Assembly: GCA_027943245.1 (NCBI GenBank) | Contig: JANDJZ010000031.1 | Span: forward strand, 62,001-126,000 | Reading direction: 5' to 3' | DNA length: 64,000 bases | Origin: Acanthamoeba sp. SK_2022b | Taxonomy: Eukaryota; Discosea; Longamoebia; Acanthamoebidae | Shown here: positions 40,815 to 58,251 of the stretch, piece by piece | Layout: each line of letters opens with the position of its first letter | Numbering within the stretch: the first letter of the stretch is position 1 | Notes under the pieces: model-generated | Databases searched by the model: none | What the model was told of the DNA's origin: nothing | The model's input: only the letters and a program-made list of their open reading frames with translations | Position numbers and translations under genes: made by a program

Positions 40815-43800
40815 TCACTTGCCTCTTCGCGAGTCCTTCTCCGGGGCGGTCTTGGCGAGCTCGGCCTCGATGGTGCGCACGATCTCATCGAAGGACGGCC
40901 TTTCTTGCGGGTTGTGGCGCCAGCAGGCCTGCATGAGGGCGGAGAAGCTCGGAGGGCAGCTGCTGGCGGGAGGCGGCGTCGGCCGGCAGCTCCCGTCAAC
41001 GATGGCGTTACGGCAGTCCATCGCCTGGAAGTAACCGTTCCGCTGGAACTTGTCCCAGTACTCTGTGGTGTAGGGCAGCTGTCGAGTCGCGATCTCCCAC
41101 AACACGATTCCAAAACTGCAGGCAACCAACGGCAAAAAAAGCGCGGTGAGCGTCGACCGCGCTCAACTTGCTTCCAACGCGATACCAGTGGGCGATGGAG
41201 GGAACCTATAGATGTCAGATCGCTCGTCGTATTCGACGCGCTTGTGGCTCAACACCTCCGGAGCCAGCCACTGCCAGGTCCGCAGGGCCTCGTCGAGAGT
41301 CGGGTTGACATGTCGCGCCAGACCTGGTCCACCCAGTCCAACCCACCCAGACAGTCATCCATTCCCCTGTCAGCACGACCAAGCACGCGGCGGGGCGCGT
41401 GCGTGCGCGCGTTGCGGTACCGAAATCGCCGATCTTGGCCACCACGTGCGCGGTCGGGGACAAACTGGCCAGCTGGAAGCGGATGCGAGAAAGGGCCTCG
41501 TGAGTTGGGGAAGAGAACTGAGGCGGCAAATGTGGGGGAGAGGTGGAGATAAGACGTACGAAGACGTTGGGACTGCGGAGATCGCGATGCACGATCGGTG
41601 GGTGGTAGGAGTGAAGGTAGCGCATGCCCTTGGCCACGTCGAACGCGATGCGCCAGCGGAACCGCCACGGGATGCGGTCGTCGGGGACCGGCGGGGGCCT
41701 CCGCTTGAGGCAGCTCGATGGCAGGAAGCCCCGTACGTTGTGGGTGGTCACCACCTCGCACAGGTCCTCCAAGTCCTTGTGGATTGCCACCACGTCGCCT
41801 GCGCGTGGCGAAAACAGTGTCAGCACTTCTCGCGTTGCCATCTGATGGAAGGCGATGATGAGGCATGCCTTGCTTGACGGGCGCTGGAGAGAGGTCGCCG
41901 ACAGGCTTGAGGTGGTCGTGCGAGGAGTGAGTGCAGGCCACGTGTGCCATCTGAGTCGAGATCAGTAGGTGGTGGAGGTCGCCCCGCGGCACGAACTCCA
42001 TCACCATCGAATGAGGCTCGTAACAGATCCCGAACAGCTTCACGATGTTGTCGTGCTCCAGATAGCTGAGGAGACCCTCCACCATCAGTCCGCTCCACCT
42101 CAAGACAAGACGAGAGGGGAGTGGTGCTACCTCATCAGGAAGGTCTCATGGCGGAACTCGTCGAACGTCTTAAACTCCTTGGAGTCGTCCTTCTCCACAT
42201 CCAGACCTTGAGCCGCCAGCTGGCGCTGTATCAACGACGCGTTCGTTTTAAATCCCAACCAACAGTAGTGTGTGGCAGGTGGCGCGAAGGAGCGGAGCAC
42301 GCACCTCGGCAGCTGGGGAGAGCTCCTTGATGGCCACCACCGTGCGGTTCCACGTGCCCCGGTAGACCACTCCGAATCCGCCGTCGCCGACCTTCTTATC
42401 CTTGCGCAGTTCGCTCGCCTTGATGCAGCGCACGCCGGCGAGGAGCAGGTCGGGGGCGGCCTGCTCCACGCTCACCTCGTGTCGGCCCTGCTGGCACACC
42501 ATGTTCTGTCTCGACTGGATCGAGTCGATGACCTCGCGATAGCTGAACGTGGGCACCTCGCCCACAGCGGCCGCCTCGCCCTCGTCCTCGTCCGTCGCCG
42601 TCGTCCCGCTCGTTTGAAACGCGCCCGACTCTTCCGCCGCATCACCTGCCTTCCCGCCACGAACGGCGGCCCTGTTGGCCATGCACAGCGGGCACAGCAC
42701 CTTCTTGACGACTCGAAGCCCTGTAGGCCGAGATCGAATCCCAGAGCGCGTGCAGGCCGGGTCAGCCTGGCCGTCGCGACCATGGTCAAACAGGCGGGAA
42801 TCGCTACGCACCCACGCAGCTCATGAGCAGGCTGTCGATGCTGTAGACGACCTGCTCCAGCAGTTTGCTCACCTGGGTCCCCTGTCCCTGCGCCGCCGGC
42901 ACTGCGATTTGTATGTACACACAGGTCAGTGCCCACGACGCGCATGAACTGGCTGCCAAGACCGGCATTCAGAGCACTCGCGTACCGTTCTCTACGCGCG
43001 CCGAGACGATAATTCGGTAGCCCGGATCGAGCTGCTGCATCAGCAGGAGCCTCTCTTTTCTCCCCTCCACGTTCAGCTCCACCACCAGCCCACTACGCCA
43101 GGCCACCACAAAATTGATGCCCGGGATGTGCAGCACCTAACCACCGTCCATCAGCGCCACCGCCGCCGGAGCCGTTTCGTCAGCTGCCACGAGTGTGGAG
43201 GGGAGGGAGGGGAGGGAGGGGAGCGGCAAACTGCTTAGGCACGCACCCGAACGATGAGTCGACAGAAAAGGCCGATTGGCAGGAAGGAGAGGTCGTAGAA
43301 GCGCCCAAAGGGAGTGGCCTCCACGGGACAGGCCGGCGGCCACGCAGAGTCCAGCTCTGTCGTGCACTCCTCTGGCAAAAGCGACGGGGCCACCAGGGTC
43401 TTCTCCTCCTTACCACTTCGGAGAGGAAAGAGGATCTGGCGGCCACACGGACGTCAAATGAGCTTGGTGCGCCTTGGGCGTGGAAGCGGGGAGCGTGGAG
43501 GCGTGCCTGGAATCGTTCGAAAATTCTCTGCAGAGAGGAGTGTAGCTCGGGAGGATAGTCGCGCCAGACCCACTGCCGAAGGTCGTTTTCGCTGATAAGC
43601 CCGTTCTTGATCCATTTGTTGTTGAAAGAGACCACGCTCTTCATCACGTCGGCCAACCACTGCGGGTCGATGATGACCAGGTCCTTCAGCGACCCAAACG
43701 GGTCGTCAAAATGCACCAAACAACCCACGTCCTGCACACATGGCACGTCTCAACGGTTGGGGATTAATACAATCGAAGCAGTAATGGAGTTGCGCGTACG

Positions 43801-46800
43801 TGGAAGAACGAGACGACTTCGGTAATGGATTCGGCGTCGATCTTGCAACTCATGCCCAGGCGCACCATGTGGTCCCAGTTGATGAACCGCACGTACTCCT
43901 TCTTGTCCCGCTTGCGTGCCGAAAGCGGCCCGGTCGCAAGCAGCACGTTTTCGGAAGACCCCAGCTCCGCTATCGTGCCCGCATGCGCTTGAGCACCTGC
44001 GGAGGGATGGGTCAGCGACTGCGGGGCATGGCGTGCTGAATGGGTGAATGTGTACGCGCGACTCGGGGAGTGGATCGTGTGAGCGGAAAGAGGGGGGTGG
44101 TGAACGCACCTTCCTTGCGCATGTTCTGAAGGATCTGGAACAGGTCGAAGTAGGACCCGGGGATGACCTGCTTGAGGAAGGAGTGCTTCTTGGCTCCGAC
44201 CACGAGCTCGTTGATCAGCTCGGGAATACCCTCCTTGGTCTTCGAGCTCACGAACACCACCTTACGAATGTTGGTGTCCTCCCTGTGTCGTGACATGCAA
44301 TGCGGGGGTTGAGCGCGCGACTGCCGCGAACACGCGATCGGGAAAGAAACCGGACCTGCTGAGCGCGCGAGCTGTTTCATGGAGTTTGGAGCGGTCGCAC
44401 TCCTCCGAGTCGATGTGCGTGCCAACGATGAACACCGGAGTCTCCACGCCTGCAAACAGCCAATTGAATATTTCGCACGAAACAAGCACGCGTGTGCGAA
44501 GCGACGGGTGGCAGCGGCTATCGCTTACCCTGGGTGCTGGCGCGTATCTGCTTGATCCAATACCGGACGTTGTGTAGGTCCTCTTTGGTGACGTCGAAGA
44601 CGACGAGGTACATGGACCGGGCCGTGAGGAAGAACTGATGCGTGGGATAGAACACCAGCTGTCCCCCAAAATCGTAACTGCGCGTGGACGCCCCGCCAAT
44701 GACCAATCAGACCACACGTGCGCGGGCATGAACGCGCAGGAGGTGACACGCACGTCTGAAAGATGATCTCATTCTCGGAAGCGTCCTTGTCGGACTTGGC
44801 CTTCTTGTTGAGGGCCGACTCGCTTATGCTGAGCTCCCCCATCTCTATCCCGTCCGTGCTGAGCTGTGTCAGCGAGTCCTTGGACTGTACGAATAGTGGT
44901 GAGCCTCATCAGCTTCAACGCGGGTCGGAGACAGAGACCACCGGGGGGGGGGGGCACCTTGCGGCCAAAGCCCTTGAGGAGCGTGCCGCTCTGCTTGCGC
45001 GGCGAGGTGATGCCCTTGGTGGTGGAGATGCCGAGGTGCTTGCGAAAGGCACGGAGGAGCGTGGTCTTGCCTACGGCCTCCTTTCCCACGAACATGAGCT
45101 TCACGCGATTCCACTTCACGCGCGACACCTCGAGCTGTCGGAGGTAGACCAGCAGCCGCTTGAGGCCGCCCTCTTTGACTTCGGCCGGAATGCTCTCTAG
45201 AGGATTGCCCTCAAGCCTGACCTCCTTGAGGTTGGGCATCTGTGTAAGGAAGAAGGGCAGCACGTTGATCTGGTTGAACGAAAGGTCGATCTTCTTGGCG
45301 CTGGTCAGGTGTTCCACCCACTCTGGCACGTTCGTCAGGTTCTTCGACGACAGATCGATCTCGGTGAGGTTCCTCAGTATCTTGTAGGCCTGTCCACCCG
45401 TAACCCGTGTCATTGAGATGTTTGGCGCTCGAGCGCGAAGCGGCAAGGCTTGACCGTACATTGTCCGTTATTCGGGCACCGAAGGTGAGGAGCGTGATCA
45501 CGCCCTCGACGTGATTTTTCTTGAGGGCCAGTTCGAGTGGGGTTTGGTACTGCAAGATCGGGAACCGGGGAACAGGTAAGATCTTGCGATAGGATGGCGA
45601 TTGAGCAGATGGGGAGCCAACGTACATCCTAAATCCACCAGCGCAACGAGCAAAAACAAACCAATAGATCAACCAGGAAAGCGAGTTGGTGTTAGTAGCG
45701 ACAAGGCAAGCCATGGCACAACGAATCGTACCCACTGTGTATGAGAGGATTAAAAAAAAGACAATTAGTGTGATCATAGTTGAAGAAGTCCAACCATATA
45801 TGTCGCCGCAATAACTGGAAGGCCCACGTACGCCCGGAGCGTCGGGATCAGCGCCATAACCGAGCAGCATCTCCATGATCTTTTTGTTGCTGAGCTTGCA
45901 CGCATAATGCAAGGGAGTCTACGGGGAGAGCATGAAAGCGATCAGCACGTAGCTGTACTTACAGACAACACAACGGGGTCCAGTACCTCGGGCTGTTCAT
46001 TGTGGCGTGGTAGAACGGTGAGCCAAAGCAAAACAGTCAGTTAGAGAACGCTCGCACACGGATGGCACGATACAAGAGTAGGAACAAAGCTGTGCTTACC
46101 CCCTGTTCAGGAGTCAAAACAGTCGGTGAAAGGGTCAAAGTCAAGTTAAAGTCAACACGCTTTAAATAGAGCGGTCAAAGAAGATGCGTACTTGCTGCGA
46201 AACGACGATCAGATAAGGTGTACCCCAGCGACACCGGAGTGCTCGTTTTAGGACCAACATGTACAGGCGAACGAGCAACGGAGATAAAAGGGGAAAGAAA
46301 GTGGTACCTCCTGCGCACATATACCACACCAGCACGCGTAAAAAAGAAGACGATGAGACGCGCTTCACCATGGCTGACAACCTAGTGCCTAAGGCATGCA
46401 TACCTCTGTGACGTTGGCCGAGGCCTTGTACTGCAAGAGAAGCTGGACAGCATCCGATCGTCCGTGGTAGCACGCCCAATGCAACGCCGTCTACGTTGAC
46501 CATACGAAAGAGAGAGAGAGAAGGTTAGCCGTCCCACAATATGTTTGGAGCCACGTATACGTATCGGACGGGATTGGGACGTACCATCTGTTCATAGTGC
46601 AACACCCATGTTGTGATCGGGAGAGGATGGGGTTGGGTGAGTACTCTTAGGTTGGACGAGAGAGGAAAGGGGCGTCGTACCCCCTAGTGAAGTGGAAGGT
46701 CGCAGACAGCGAACAGGTAGCACAAGGAACACGAACGCGCCATTACTCAAGTAGCCAAAGGCGTCAGTTGTAGTGAGGGTACGTACATTCTGAATCAATA

Positions 46801-47150
46801 TTGAGACCAGCCCGCCAGCGCCGGAGTGGGGAGAGGATGATAGGAGTCAAAAAGAAAATCGTGTGGTGAAAATCAGCGACACGCATGTCTCCTTTTGTGG
46901 TCAGGACTGCTTCTAGATGCTAATGCAGAAGCGATTGAAATCGGGACAAATTGAGTGGAGATTGAGGAGGTACGTAGTAGCCGTTGATGTCATCGGCGAT
47001 GCATTTGGCGAGTAGGGACTCTACCCGATGTCGCTTGCCCTCTTCTATGGCCTTCACCAGACCCTCCGTAAGGGGCGGCCCCGACGACATCCCACCGGTG
47101 GTCTTTCTGCCGGTTGCGCACGGTCCACAATGGCGGTCTCTTGTGTGCAT
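40815..47150 (-). CDS. Roco/LRRK-like protein: ANK - LRR - Roc GTPase - COR - protein kinase
   Basis: This large multi-exon gene starts near 47150. Ankyrin units are spread over small exons (TALHWACYHGR near 46490, TPLHYACKLSN near 45910, TPLELALKKN near 45540). About three leucine-rich repeats follow (LTEIDLSSKNLTNVP, KKIDLSFNQINVLP, LKEVRLEGNPLESIP). The Roc GTPase has P-loop GKEAVGKTTL, a DFGGQ switch II and VGTHID. COR blocks include VRFINWDHMVRLGM, VIIDPQWLADVM and FYDLSFLPIGLFCRLIV. The TKL kinase has GDGGFGVVYRG, VAIKEL, HRDLRSPN and GDFGTA, ending shortly after an RPSFDEI block at 40815. No WD40 tail follows. All GTPase and kinase catalytic motifs look intact. Human LRRK2 and Dictyostelium Roco proteins share this core. 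Exact joins among the ankyrin microexons are uncertain. Confidence 0.88.
44943..44954. repeat. G12 homopolymer in intron (C12 in sense)
   Basis: Twelve G on the plus strand lie in the Roco gene intron between the P-loop exon and the following exon. Confidence 0.9.
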
Positions 47151-47521
47151 AGCATAAATAATTAAAGGTAATTTCTGTAATTAAAGGTAATTTCTGTAAT
47201 TTCTGTAATTTAATAAATATATAATATATCAGATAATACTGTGGGCCGCATAAAAGAACCGGCGGCCGAGTCGTGGAACGCACCATGTTGCACCGCCACC
47301 GCTGCAACGCCAACGGCAGCGCCCAGTTGGTGAGAACACAAGGTTGTTTTTTTCTCTATCTCTGTTGCTATCTGCGGAATTCGAAACAGCTGAGATCGCG
47401 GCCCAGAATTACTTGTGGACAAGTTCGTTTTCCTCGCCCCATTGTGAGAGGCGAGGTAGCGAAGTGCGAAGGCGCTTACCAAGAAGCGGAGACGCTGAAC
47501 GTGGGCCGGGGGTTGTGTGCA
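47151..47521. promoter_or_regulatory. Divergent promoter / leader, possible small first exon
   Basis: This lies between the Roco gene (-) and the ankyrin/coiled-coil gene (+). It contains an AT-rich island at 47158-47240. An ATG at 47285 is in frame with the downstream ankyrin frame, but the intervening translation (including CFFLYLCCYL) looks intronic. A first exon ending CAGTTG before GTGAGA at about 47330 is possible. Confidence 0.4.
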
Positions 47522-49087
47522 ATGATGGAGGGTGCATCTTCGACTCTGGCCCTGCATCAGACGGCAAAGCAGAACGTTTACGAAAATGTCGTCTCGATTC
47601 TTAAAATTGGAGCCGAGGTGAATGAGAGAGACCCAAAGAGCGGACAGACAGCGCTACACATCGCGGCCTCGTTGAATAATGTGGAATCGATAAAGGCGCT
47701 GCTCGACGCCGGTGCCGAGGTAGAAGTGGCGGACAGCTTTGGCGATACCCCCCTTGCCCTCGCCCAACGATTCAACAAACCCGAAGCCGCTCATCTTTTA
47801 CAAACGGCCGCCCAACGGCCGTCCAATGGAGTCAATGGGGCAGGACGAAATGCGGTTCGGGCCGACAACCGACGCAAGATGAAACTGCATCTCGAGAGTG
47901 GTACAGGCCTCTTTGAAAATCCTGCGCCCCTCTCTCCCACTTCTACGCGCCTCAACGCTGCCCCCCGAACGCCCTCGCCTCCCATTACCCCGGCACTGGC
48001 GGCCCACGGTCCGCCCACAACAACAACGGCAACAAACATGCCCCGCGGCATGGCCCTGCCCGCAGGGTACGCCACCGCTCGACGCCCCGGTGGCGGGAAC
48101 GGAGGCACGGGCTCGGAATCGCCGCCGCAGCGACGAGGGTCCACAGACAACGGCGAAGCCCCCCTGCCAAACATAAGCAGCGGAAGCGGGTGGAAGAAGA
48201 AGGACTGGATCGAGACGGCCGCGTCGGTGGAGAGGGGCAGGAACGAGCGAAGTCGAGGGAGAACGGAGCTCCTTTCGTCGGGCGGGCAAGGCCCCGAGGG
48301 CTGGAAGAAGATGAAGAGCTTCTTCTCCACAAGCGTCCACCCTCTCCCTTCGCCGCCCACCATCGAAGTCCTCCAGCAGCAACTGCAGCGCGAGCAATCA
48401 GGTCCTGACCCACACACCCTCACACGCACCCACACACACCACCCTTGTCCCTCTCTCACGCCCGTGTGAGGCAGTGGCGTTTGGCACGATCACTTTGGTT
48501 GGGAGACTTACCGCCGGTACCGCGGTCGCTTTGTGCGCGCGCGTGTTGTGTGTGGTGTTCCTGCAGACCGGCGACAAATGGAAGAGCAGCTGCGTCAGTT
48601 CAAGCAACGGGCGGGGCCACTCATGTACCAACTCAAGCGACGATACACCGAGTGTTACGACGCCAACAAGACGCTCACACTGCGAAACGAACATCTTGAA
48701 CGGGAGGTGGAGATGCTTAAGATCGGCAAGGCCGGCGCACCGGCGACGTCGGCGCTGCTGTCGCGCGAGAAGAAGCCGCCATCGCCGGAAGGTTCGCTGG
48801 GAGCAGCGGGAGGCGGGCGAGCGGCAGACTTCATGGCACGAGAGAAGATACTGGAGGCGAGGGAGAAAAAGGAATGGCGAAACACGCGGATGATGATGGT
48901 GGAATCGCACAAGACGGAGAAGCTCGAACTGATGGCGCAGGTCGAAGAGCTCCGGGAGAAGCTCAAAGGCCTCACCAAGGACCTGCTCGAGGTGTTGGAC
49001 GAGAACGAGAAGCTGGTCAAGCAGCTGGAGATCGCCGAGGAGGAACGAGACAAGTGTATAAAACTGATGGAGAGCAAGGTCTCATAA
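47522..49087 (+). CDS. Ankyrin-repeat / coiled-coil protein
   Basis: The preferred start is the double ATG at 47522. Two or three ankyrin repeats follow (NVVSILKIGAEVNERD, GQTALHIAASLNNVESIKALLDAGAEV cut by normal repeat spacing, GDTPLALAQRFNKPEAA). A long Pro/Ser/Thr/Gly-rich linker runs to about 48380. One intron (donor near 48400, acceptor CTGCAG near 48565) joins REQS to DRRQMEEQL in phase. The C-terminal exon is coiled coil (YQLKRRYTECYDANKTL; VEELREKLKGLTKD; LDENEKLVKQLEIAEEERD) ending SKVS. It is likely a scaffold; partners are unknown. The start could be upstream if a first exon exists. Confidence 0.75.
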
Positions 49088-49319
49088 CCACGGCCCCACC
49101 TCGCCGAGTGTACATACCTCTCCGGCCCTCACCTCCTTTCGCTTCCACTACTACGATCACGAGTCTATCCATCCACCCGCTCGCTCCACGCAAGAGGAGC
49201 GCCCGGTCCGGCCTTCGCCAACTGTATTAATTAAAGTTTCTTTACCACGGCCCGTGGCTTTTTCTCTTTGTTGAACACGGTGTTTTCCTTGGGCCCAACT
49301 TCTCTGGCGGTGTACGAAG
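49088..49319. other. Short intergenic region
   Basis: This holds the 3' untranslated part of the ankyrin/coiled-coil gene, with ATTAATTAAAG near 49226, and the promoter of the acetyltransferase. No gene is seen. Confidence 0.5.
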
Positions 49320-50060
49320 ATGGCGAGCGGAGCTGAGCAGACAAAGGCGCCTGTGCCCAAGCTTCGGCCCATGGCCCCGCGCGATGTGCAGAGGGCGTGG
49401 GCCATCCAACTGATCGCCTACTCCGATCCCCAGCTGCACGAAGCCGTTCGTGCCCCCCCCCCCCAAACCACAACCTCACTCACCCAGCAGCAGAGGCCGC
49501 TAAACAAAGAGGCTTACGTGCAGGTAGACTATTACGAGCGCAGACTGGCCGCCTACCCGCAGGGCTGCTGGGTGGCGGAGCTTGAAGCTGCTGATGGTGC
49601 CGAGCCGGAGCTGGTCGGGTATTTGGTGTCATACCCTTCGCGGCTGGACGACCCTCCGGCGCTGTCGAGCCACGAGTGGGCTGTGCCAGACTCGGCCGAT
49701 GCCTTCTTCGTGCACGAAGTTACGGTGGACCCGCACAGACAGGGCCTTGGTCTTGGTCGTATTCTGAGCGCGAAGGCCACCGAGTGTGCTCGGGCGAGCA
49801 ACCTCGGTCCGGCCGCGCAGTACGTGGCGCTGGTGTCGGTGCAAGGCTCGTCGTCCTTCTGGCATCGGCATGGCGGCTACCTTCCCTATGACTTCGATGC
49901 CAACCGGCTCCATACCTCTTTGCCCACAACCAGTGACAGCCCAGCCGACGGCCCTTGTCTCTTCGACGACGCCACCTCTCGTAAGCTCAAAGACAAGCTC
50001 ATTCGATCCTACGGCCCTGACGCTCTCATGATGTTGACCCCCATGCCCCAACAACAGTAA
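49320..50060 (+). CDS. GNAT-family N-acetyltransferase
   Basis: A single open frame of 246 residues starts MASGAEQTKAP. GNAT motifs in order are an N-terminal PMAPRDVQRAWAIQ helix region, VAELEAADGAEPELVGYLVSYP (beta2-beta4), the acetyl-CoA site VHEVTVDPHRQGLGLGRIL with the Q/R-x-x-G-x-G loop, and a late beta strand YVALVSVQGSSSFWHRHGG typical of this fold's C-terminal part. The C-terminal tail is variable and ends MPQQQ. A C12 run at 49453-49464 lies inside the frame and encodes a short Pro stretch. A candidate intron there would break the frame, so read-through is preferred. The acetyl acceptor is unknown. Confidence 0.8.
   Translation: MASGAEQTKAPVPKLRPMAPRDVQRAWAIQLIAYSDPQLHEAVRAPPPQTTTSLTQQQRPLNKEAYVQVDYYERRLAAYPQGCWVAELEAADGAEPELVGYLVSYPSRLDDPPALSSHEWAVPDSADAFFVHEVTVDPHRQGLGLGRILSAKATECARASNLGPAAQYVALVSVQGSSSFWHRHGGYLPYDFDANRLHTSLPTTSDSPADGPCLFDDATSRKLKDKLIRSYGPDALMMLTPMPQQQ
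49453..49464. repeat. C12 homopolymer inside a coding frame
   Basis: Twelve C encode part of A-P-P-P-Q in the acetyltransferase. Gain or loss of one base would shift the frame. Confidence 0.9.
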
Positions 50061-50335
50061 AGGTTCTTGCACACCCGCAACGTTCGCTTGCTGGAATTTG
50101 AAGAGCGCAAAGCAAAATAGGCCTTGCATTCCTCGACTGACAGGCACAAGTCGGTTGTGTAGCAGGTGTCCTTTTGTCTGACCACATCGCTTCGCGAGGT
50201 AACAGGGAAGGAGGCGCTTTCCTTTCTTGGAGCGACACAGACTCGAGAGTGATAGAGAGAGAGAGAGAGAGAGCTTGAGAAAGACATAGTGAGAGGAGAG
50301 AGGAGAGAGAGGTGAAAAGGTAGAGAGGAAGAGAG
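50061..50335. other. Intergenic region with AG run
   Basis: This is a leader of the ArfGAP gene with a purine-rich stretch including an AG run at 50255-50272. No gene is seen. Confidence 0.5.
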
Positions 50336-55727
<5,392 letters not shown>

Positions 55728-55833
55728 TCAAGCCACACCATGGCGCAGCCCTGTAAATAAAAGTATACCATTACCACCAGTCGACTTGTGCCAGCCCCCA
55801 CCAGTAAATGGAAAATCCAATAAAATTGAGCAA

Positions 55834-57421
55834 TCAGTCGCTCTTGTCGGCGCTCTGGGCCTGTTCGGCCGGCGGCTTCGTGTCCTTCTTTGCCTTGCTC
55901 TTCTTTTTCGTCTTCGTTTTCTTCTTCTTCTTCTTCTCGCTAGCGTCGTCGTGCGACCTGTCCTCGGTGGTGTCCTCGTCTTCACCGCCGTCCTTTGCGT
56001 GTGGCTCCTCCTTCGCGTCCTTCTTGGCGAAGTGGTGTGCCTTCCAGGTCTCGTGGTCGTACTCGAACACCACCTGGCCACCGTAGTCCTTCTCCAGCAC
56101 CTCTTCATCGATTACCTGCGCATGATATGAGAGGTGCATGCCGTTGGAGAGAAAAACTACATTTGATGGAAAGCGGGGAGCTGGAGTAACCTCGAGCATC
56201 TTGGCGAAGTCCTTCTTGCCGTTGATAAATTGAACCTTGGCGAGGGTCACCTCGTTCAGGAATGGCTTGATCACACTCCAAAAGGCCGAAAACACCCACG
56301 GCGTGTTGGTCATGAAGGCCACGCCCAATCGCTGGACCGATTTTCGAGGGTCAACCAAGGTCAGCCGACAAGTAAAAGGGTGGTGGGGAGAGGATGATAC
56401 CTCCGGATAGTGGTTGAGGAGGACGTGCATGCAGTCCATGCTCACTTGCATGTTGCCCACGGAGGACGTTCGCATGCCGGTGCCCTTGAAGTCGGCTACC
56501 CACACCATCTTCTCCACACCCTTGGAGGCATCCATTGCTGCGACGGCCTGCTCCAATATCCAGACGAGATACTTCAACTGCTCGGGTCACGCCACCGCGT
56601 GAGGGTCGATCAGCGCGCCGTGTGACTTGCAAAACAAATAAAAATAATAAAATTCAGGTGGAGGAGCCAATCGCAAACCTTGATGACGCGATCGTTGGAG
56701 GTGTCGCGCACGGGCTTCATGTATATCACGGGTCGGCCGAACTTGTCGTGCTGACCGTTAAAGTACATCTGATGTCCCCATTTCGCGTACACGCGTCATC
56801 CAATGCGACACGGACACGACATGATAGCAGTGTCGCCCAACGTCACGGTACCGCAGGAGTGGGAGAACTACGAGAAAAAAAGAGAACGAAAGGAGTTGCG
56901 GGAGTGCTTGAGCTCCCTCCCCAACTGTTACATACCTTGCCCTGCTCTGCTTCAGACTCGATGTCTTCGGCGGTGATGAGGTCCGGCCTGTACTCGGCAC
57001 GCCACGCCAAGGTGGCCCTTATCATTTCCTGTACCAAAGCAAATAGGAAGAAAAAGACATTATGAGATTGTTTCGTTATAAAATGTTTTCGTTATTAAAA
57101 TGCTTTGGGGGGGAGGTGCACCTCGGCTTTGTCCAGGTCCCAGTCGCGGGCGCGAAGGTACCGGCACAGGCACATATCATCCAACCACTGCCGTTGGTCA
57201 TCCGTCAGCTCGCCCTGGTCTGTCCCGTCGTTGCTTGCTTCGGCAGCCTTCTCCTCGTCGCTGGACTTCTTCTTCGCGGTATGTTTCCCCTTCCCTTCTT
57301 TCCGTGGGGCCTCGGCTTCGCCGCTGCGGAAAAGACGGGACCGGAAGGCCTCGAGCTTGTCAGCCTGTTCATCCGTCAGCGTGCTCCGGATGGTCCACCC
57401 CTGCTCCTCGACGCCGGCCAT
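55834..57421 (-). CDS. CRAL-TRIO (Sec14-like) lipid-transfer protein
   Basis: The start is MAGVEEQGWT at 57419-57421. The N-terminal CRAL-TRIO-N helix has LCRYLRARDWDLDKAE, and the next exon gives EMIRATLAWRAEYRP. The lipid-binding domain has GRPVIYMKPVRD, a VWVADFKGTGM strand, QVSMDCMHVLLNHYPE, then LGVAFMTNTPWVFSAFWSVIKPFL and the VIDEEVLEKDYGG end of the fold. The C-terminal tail is a long Lys/Glu/Asp mix (a KKKKKKTKTKKK tract) ending SADKSD. Sec14-like proteins shuttle phosphatidylinositol or other lipids. The 3' end faces the ArfGAP 3' end across 106 bases. Confidence 0.88.
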
Positions 57422-58251
57422 TGCTGTGTGTATTGCTGGCCGGACCGAAACTCTCAAATACCCGCCTCGTCCCGTTTCCTTCACTTCTCTTCGCTTTTCT
57501 CGGTTTGCCTAGGCCTGGCTCAGCTGACGGCAACCGGTGAATCGGGTGTGGGTACAGGTATGGGCGTCGTCCCACCCAACTCTACAGCCGCCCCCCTGAA
57601 GTCCTTTTCGGCCGCTTGGGTCTGGGTGGCCCTCTCCAACGGCGGACGAGTCTTACGGCGGACCGGTGGCCGAGGGTTTACACGCCGACAGCGATCTTGG
57701 CCAAGGCGGGTTGTATTCTTGTCCACCTCTGGCGTGTAGGGCACACGCACCTTGGCGGGATTTCACAGCGGGGTTTCCATGCACATTGGCTCATGCTCAG
57801 CGTCAGGGCCGCAGAGCACGCGCGTTGGAACCAAAGCTTGTAGTTGAGGTCGAGCGCAGCGCGTGTGTGGCGTGGTTGGTAGCTGGCAGGCGGTTTCTGG
57901 TGGAACTAAAAGGAGATGACGTGGGACTCACCGTTGGTGGGATTTCTGCGCTCGTTCTCGAGAATGCCGCAGCCTCATCTGAGAAGCTTCCACACCTGCC
58001 TATTGTGGAAGAGGACGAGTCACCGAGCTGTGGCAGCTGTGGCCGTTCCGCCGCGACGGCTGCCGTTCACATGATAGGCCTGTCTGCCCTTTTCCACGAG
58101 CGCGCGCCGTGACAGAGACGTCTGTTCACGGGTGCCTCCCTTTAAAGCCTGACCACGCACGCACGAGCTGGTCACAACACTTTCACGCAAGCCGGGACGA
58201 GAGCAGTGCACCTTACCCCGTACCAAAAGCTTCCCTTGCACTATCCCCACC
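57422..58251. other. Region without a recognised gene, about 830 bases
   Basis: This lies between the starts of the CRAL-TRIO gene (-) and the coiled-coil gene (+), so both promoters are here. Open stretches occur (plus 57666-58112, minus 57520-57750), but neither has a recognisable domain or convincing start. A small unannotated gene or long leaders are possible. Confidence 0.35.

Noticed and set aside
49450..49493. Short intron around the C12 run in the acetyltransferase
   Set aside because: GT at 49450 and AG at 49487, 49490 or 49493 give lengths not divisible by three. Each would shift the frame out of the conserved GNAT motifs.
57666..58251. Possible heat-shock-factor DNA-binding domain upstream of the coiled-coil/acidic protein
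   Set aside because: The downstream protein has HSF-like features (coiled coil, acidic end), but no frame shows the conserved FVRQLN-type helix-turn-helix.
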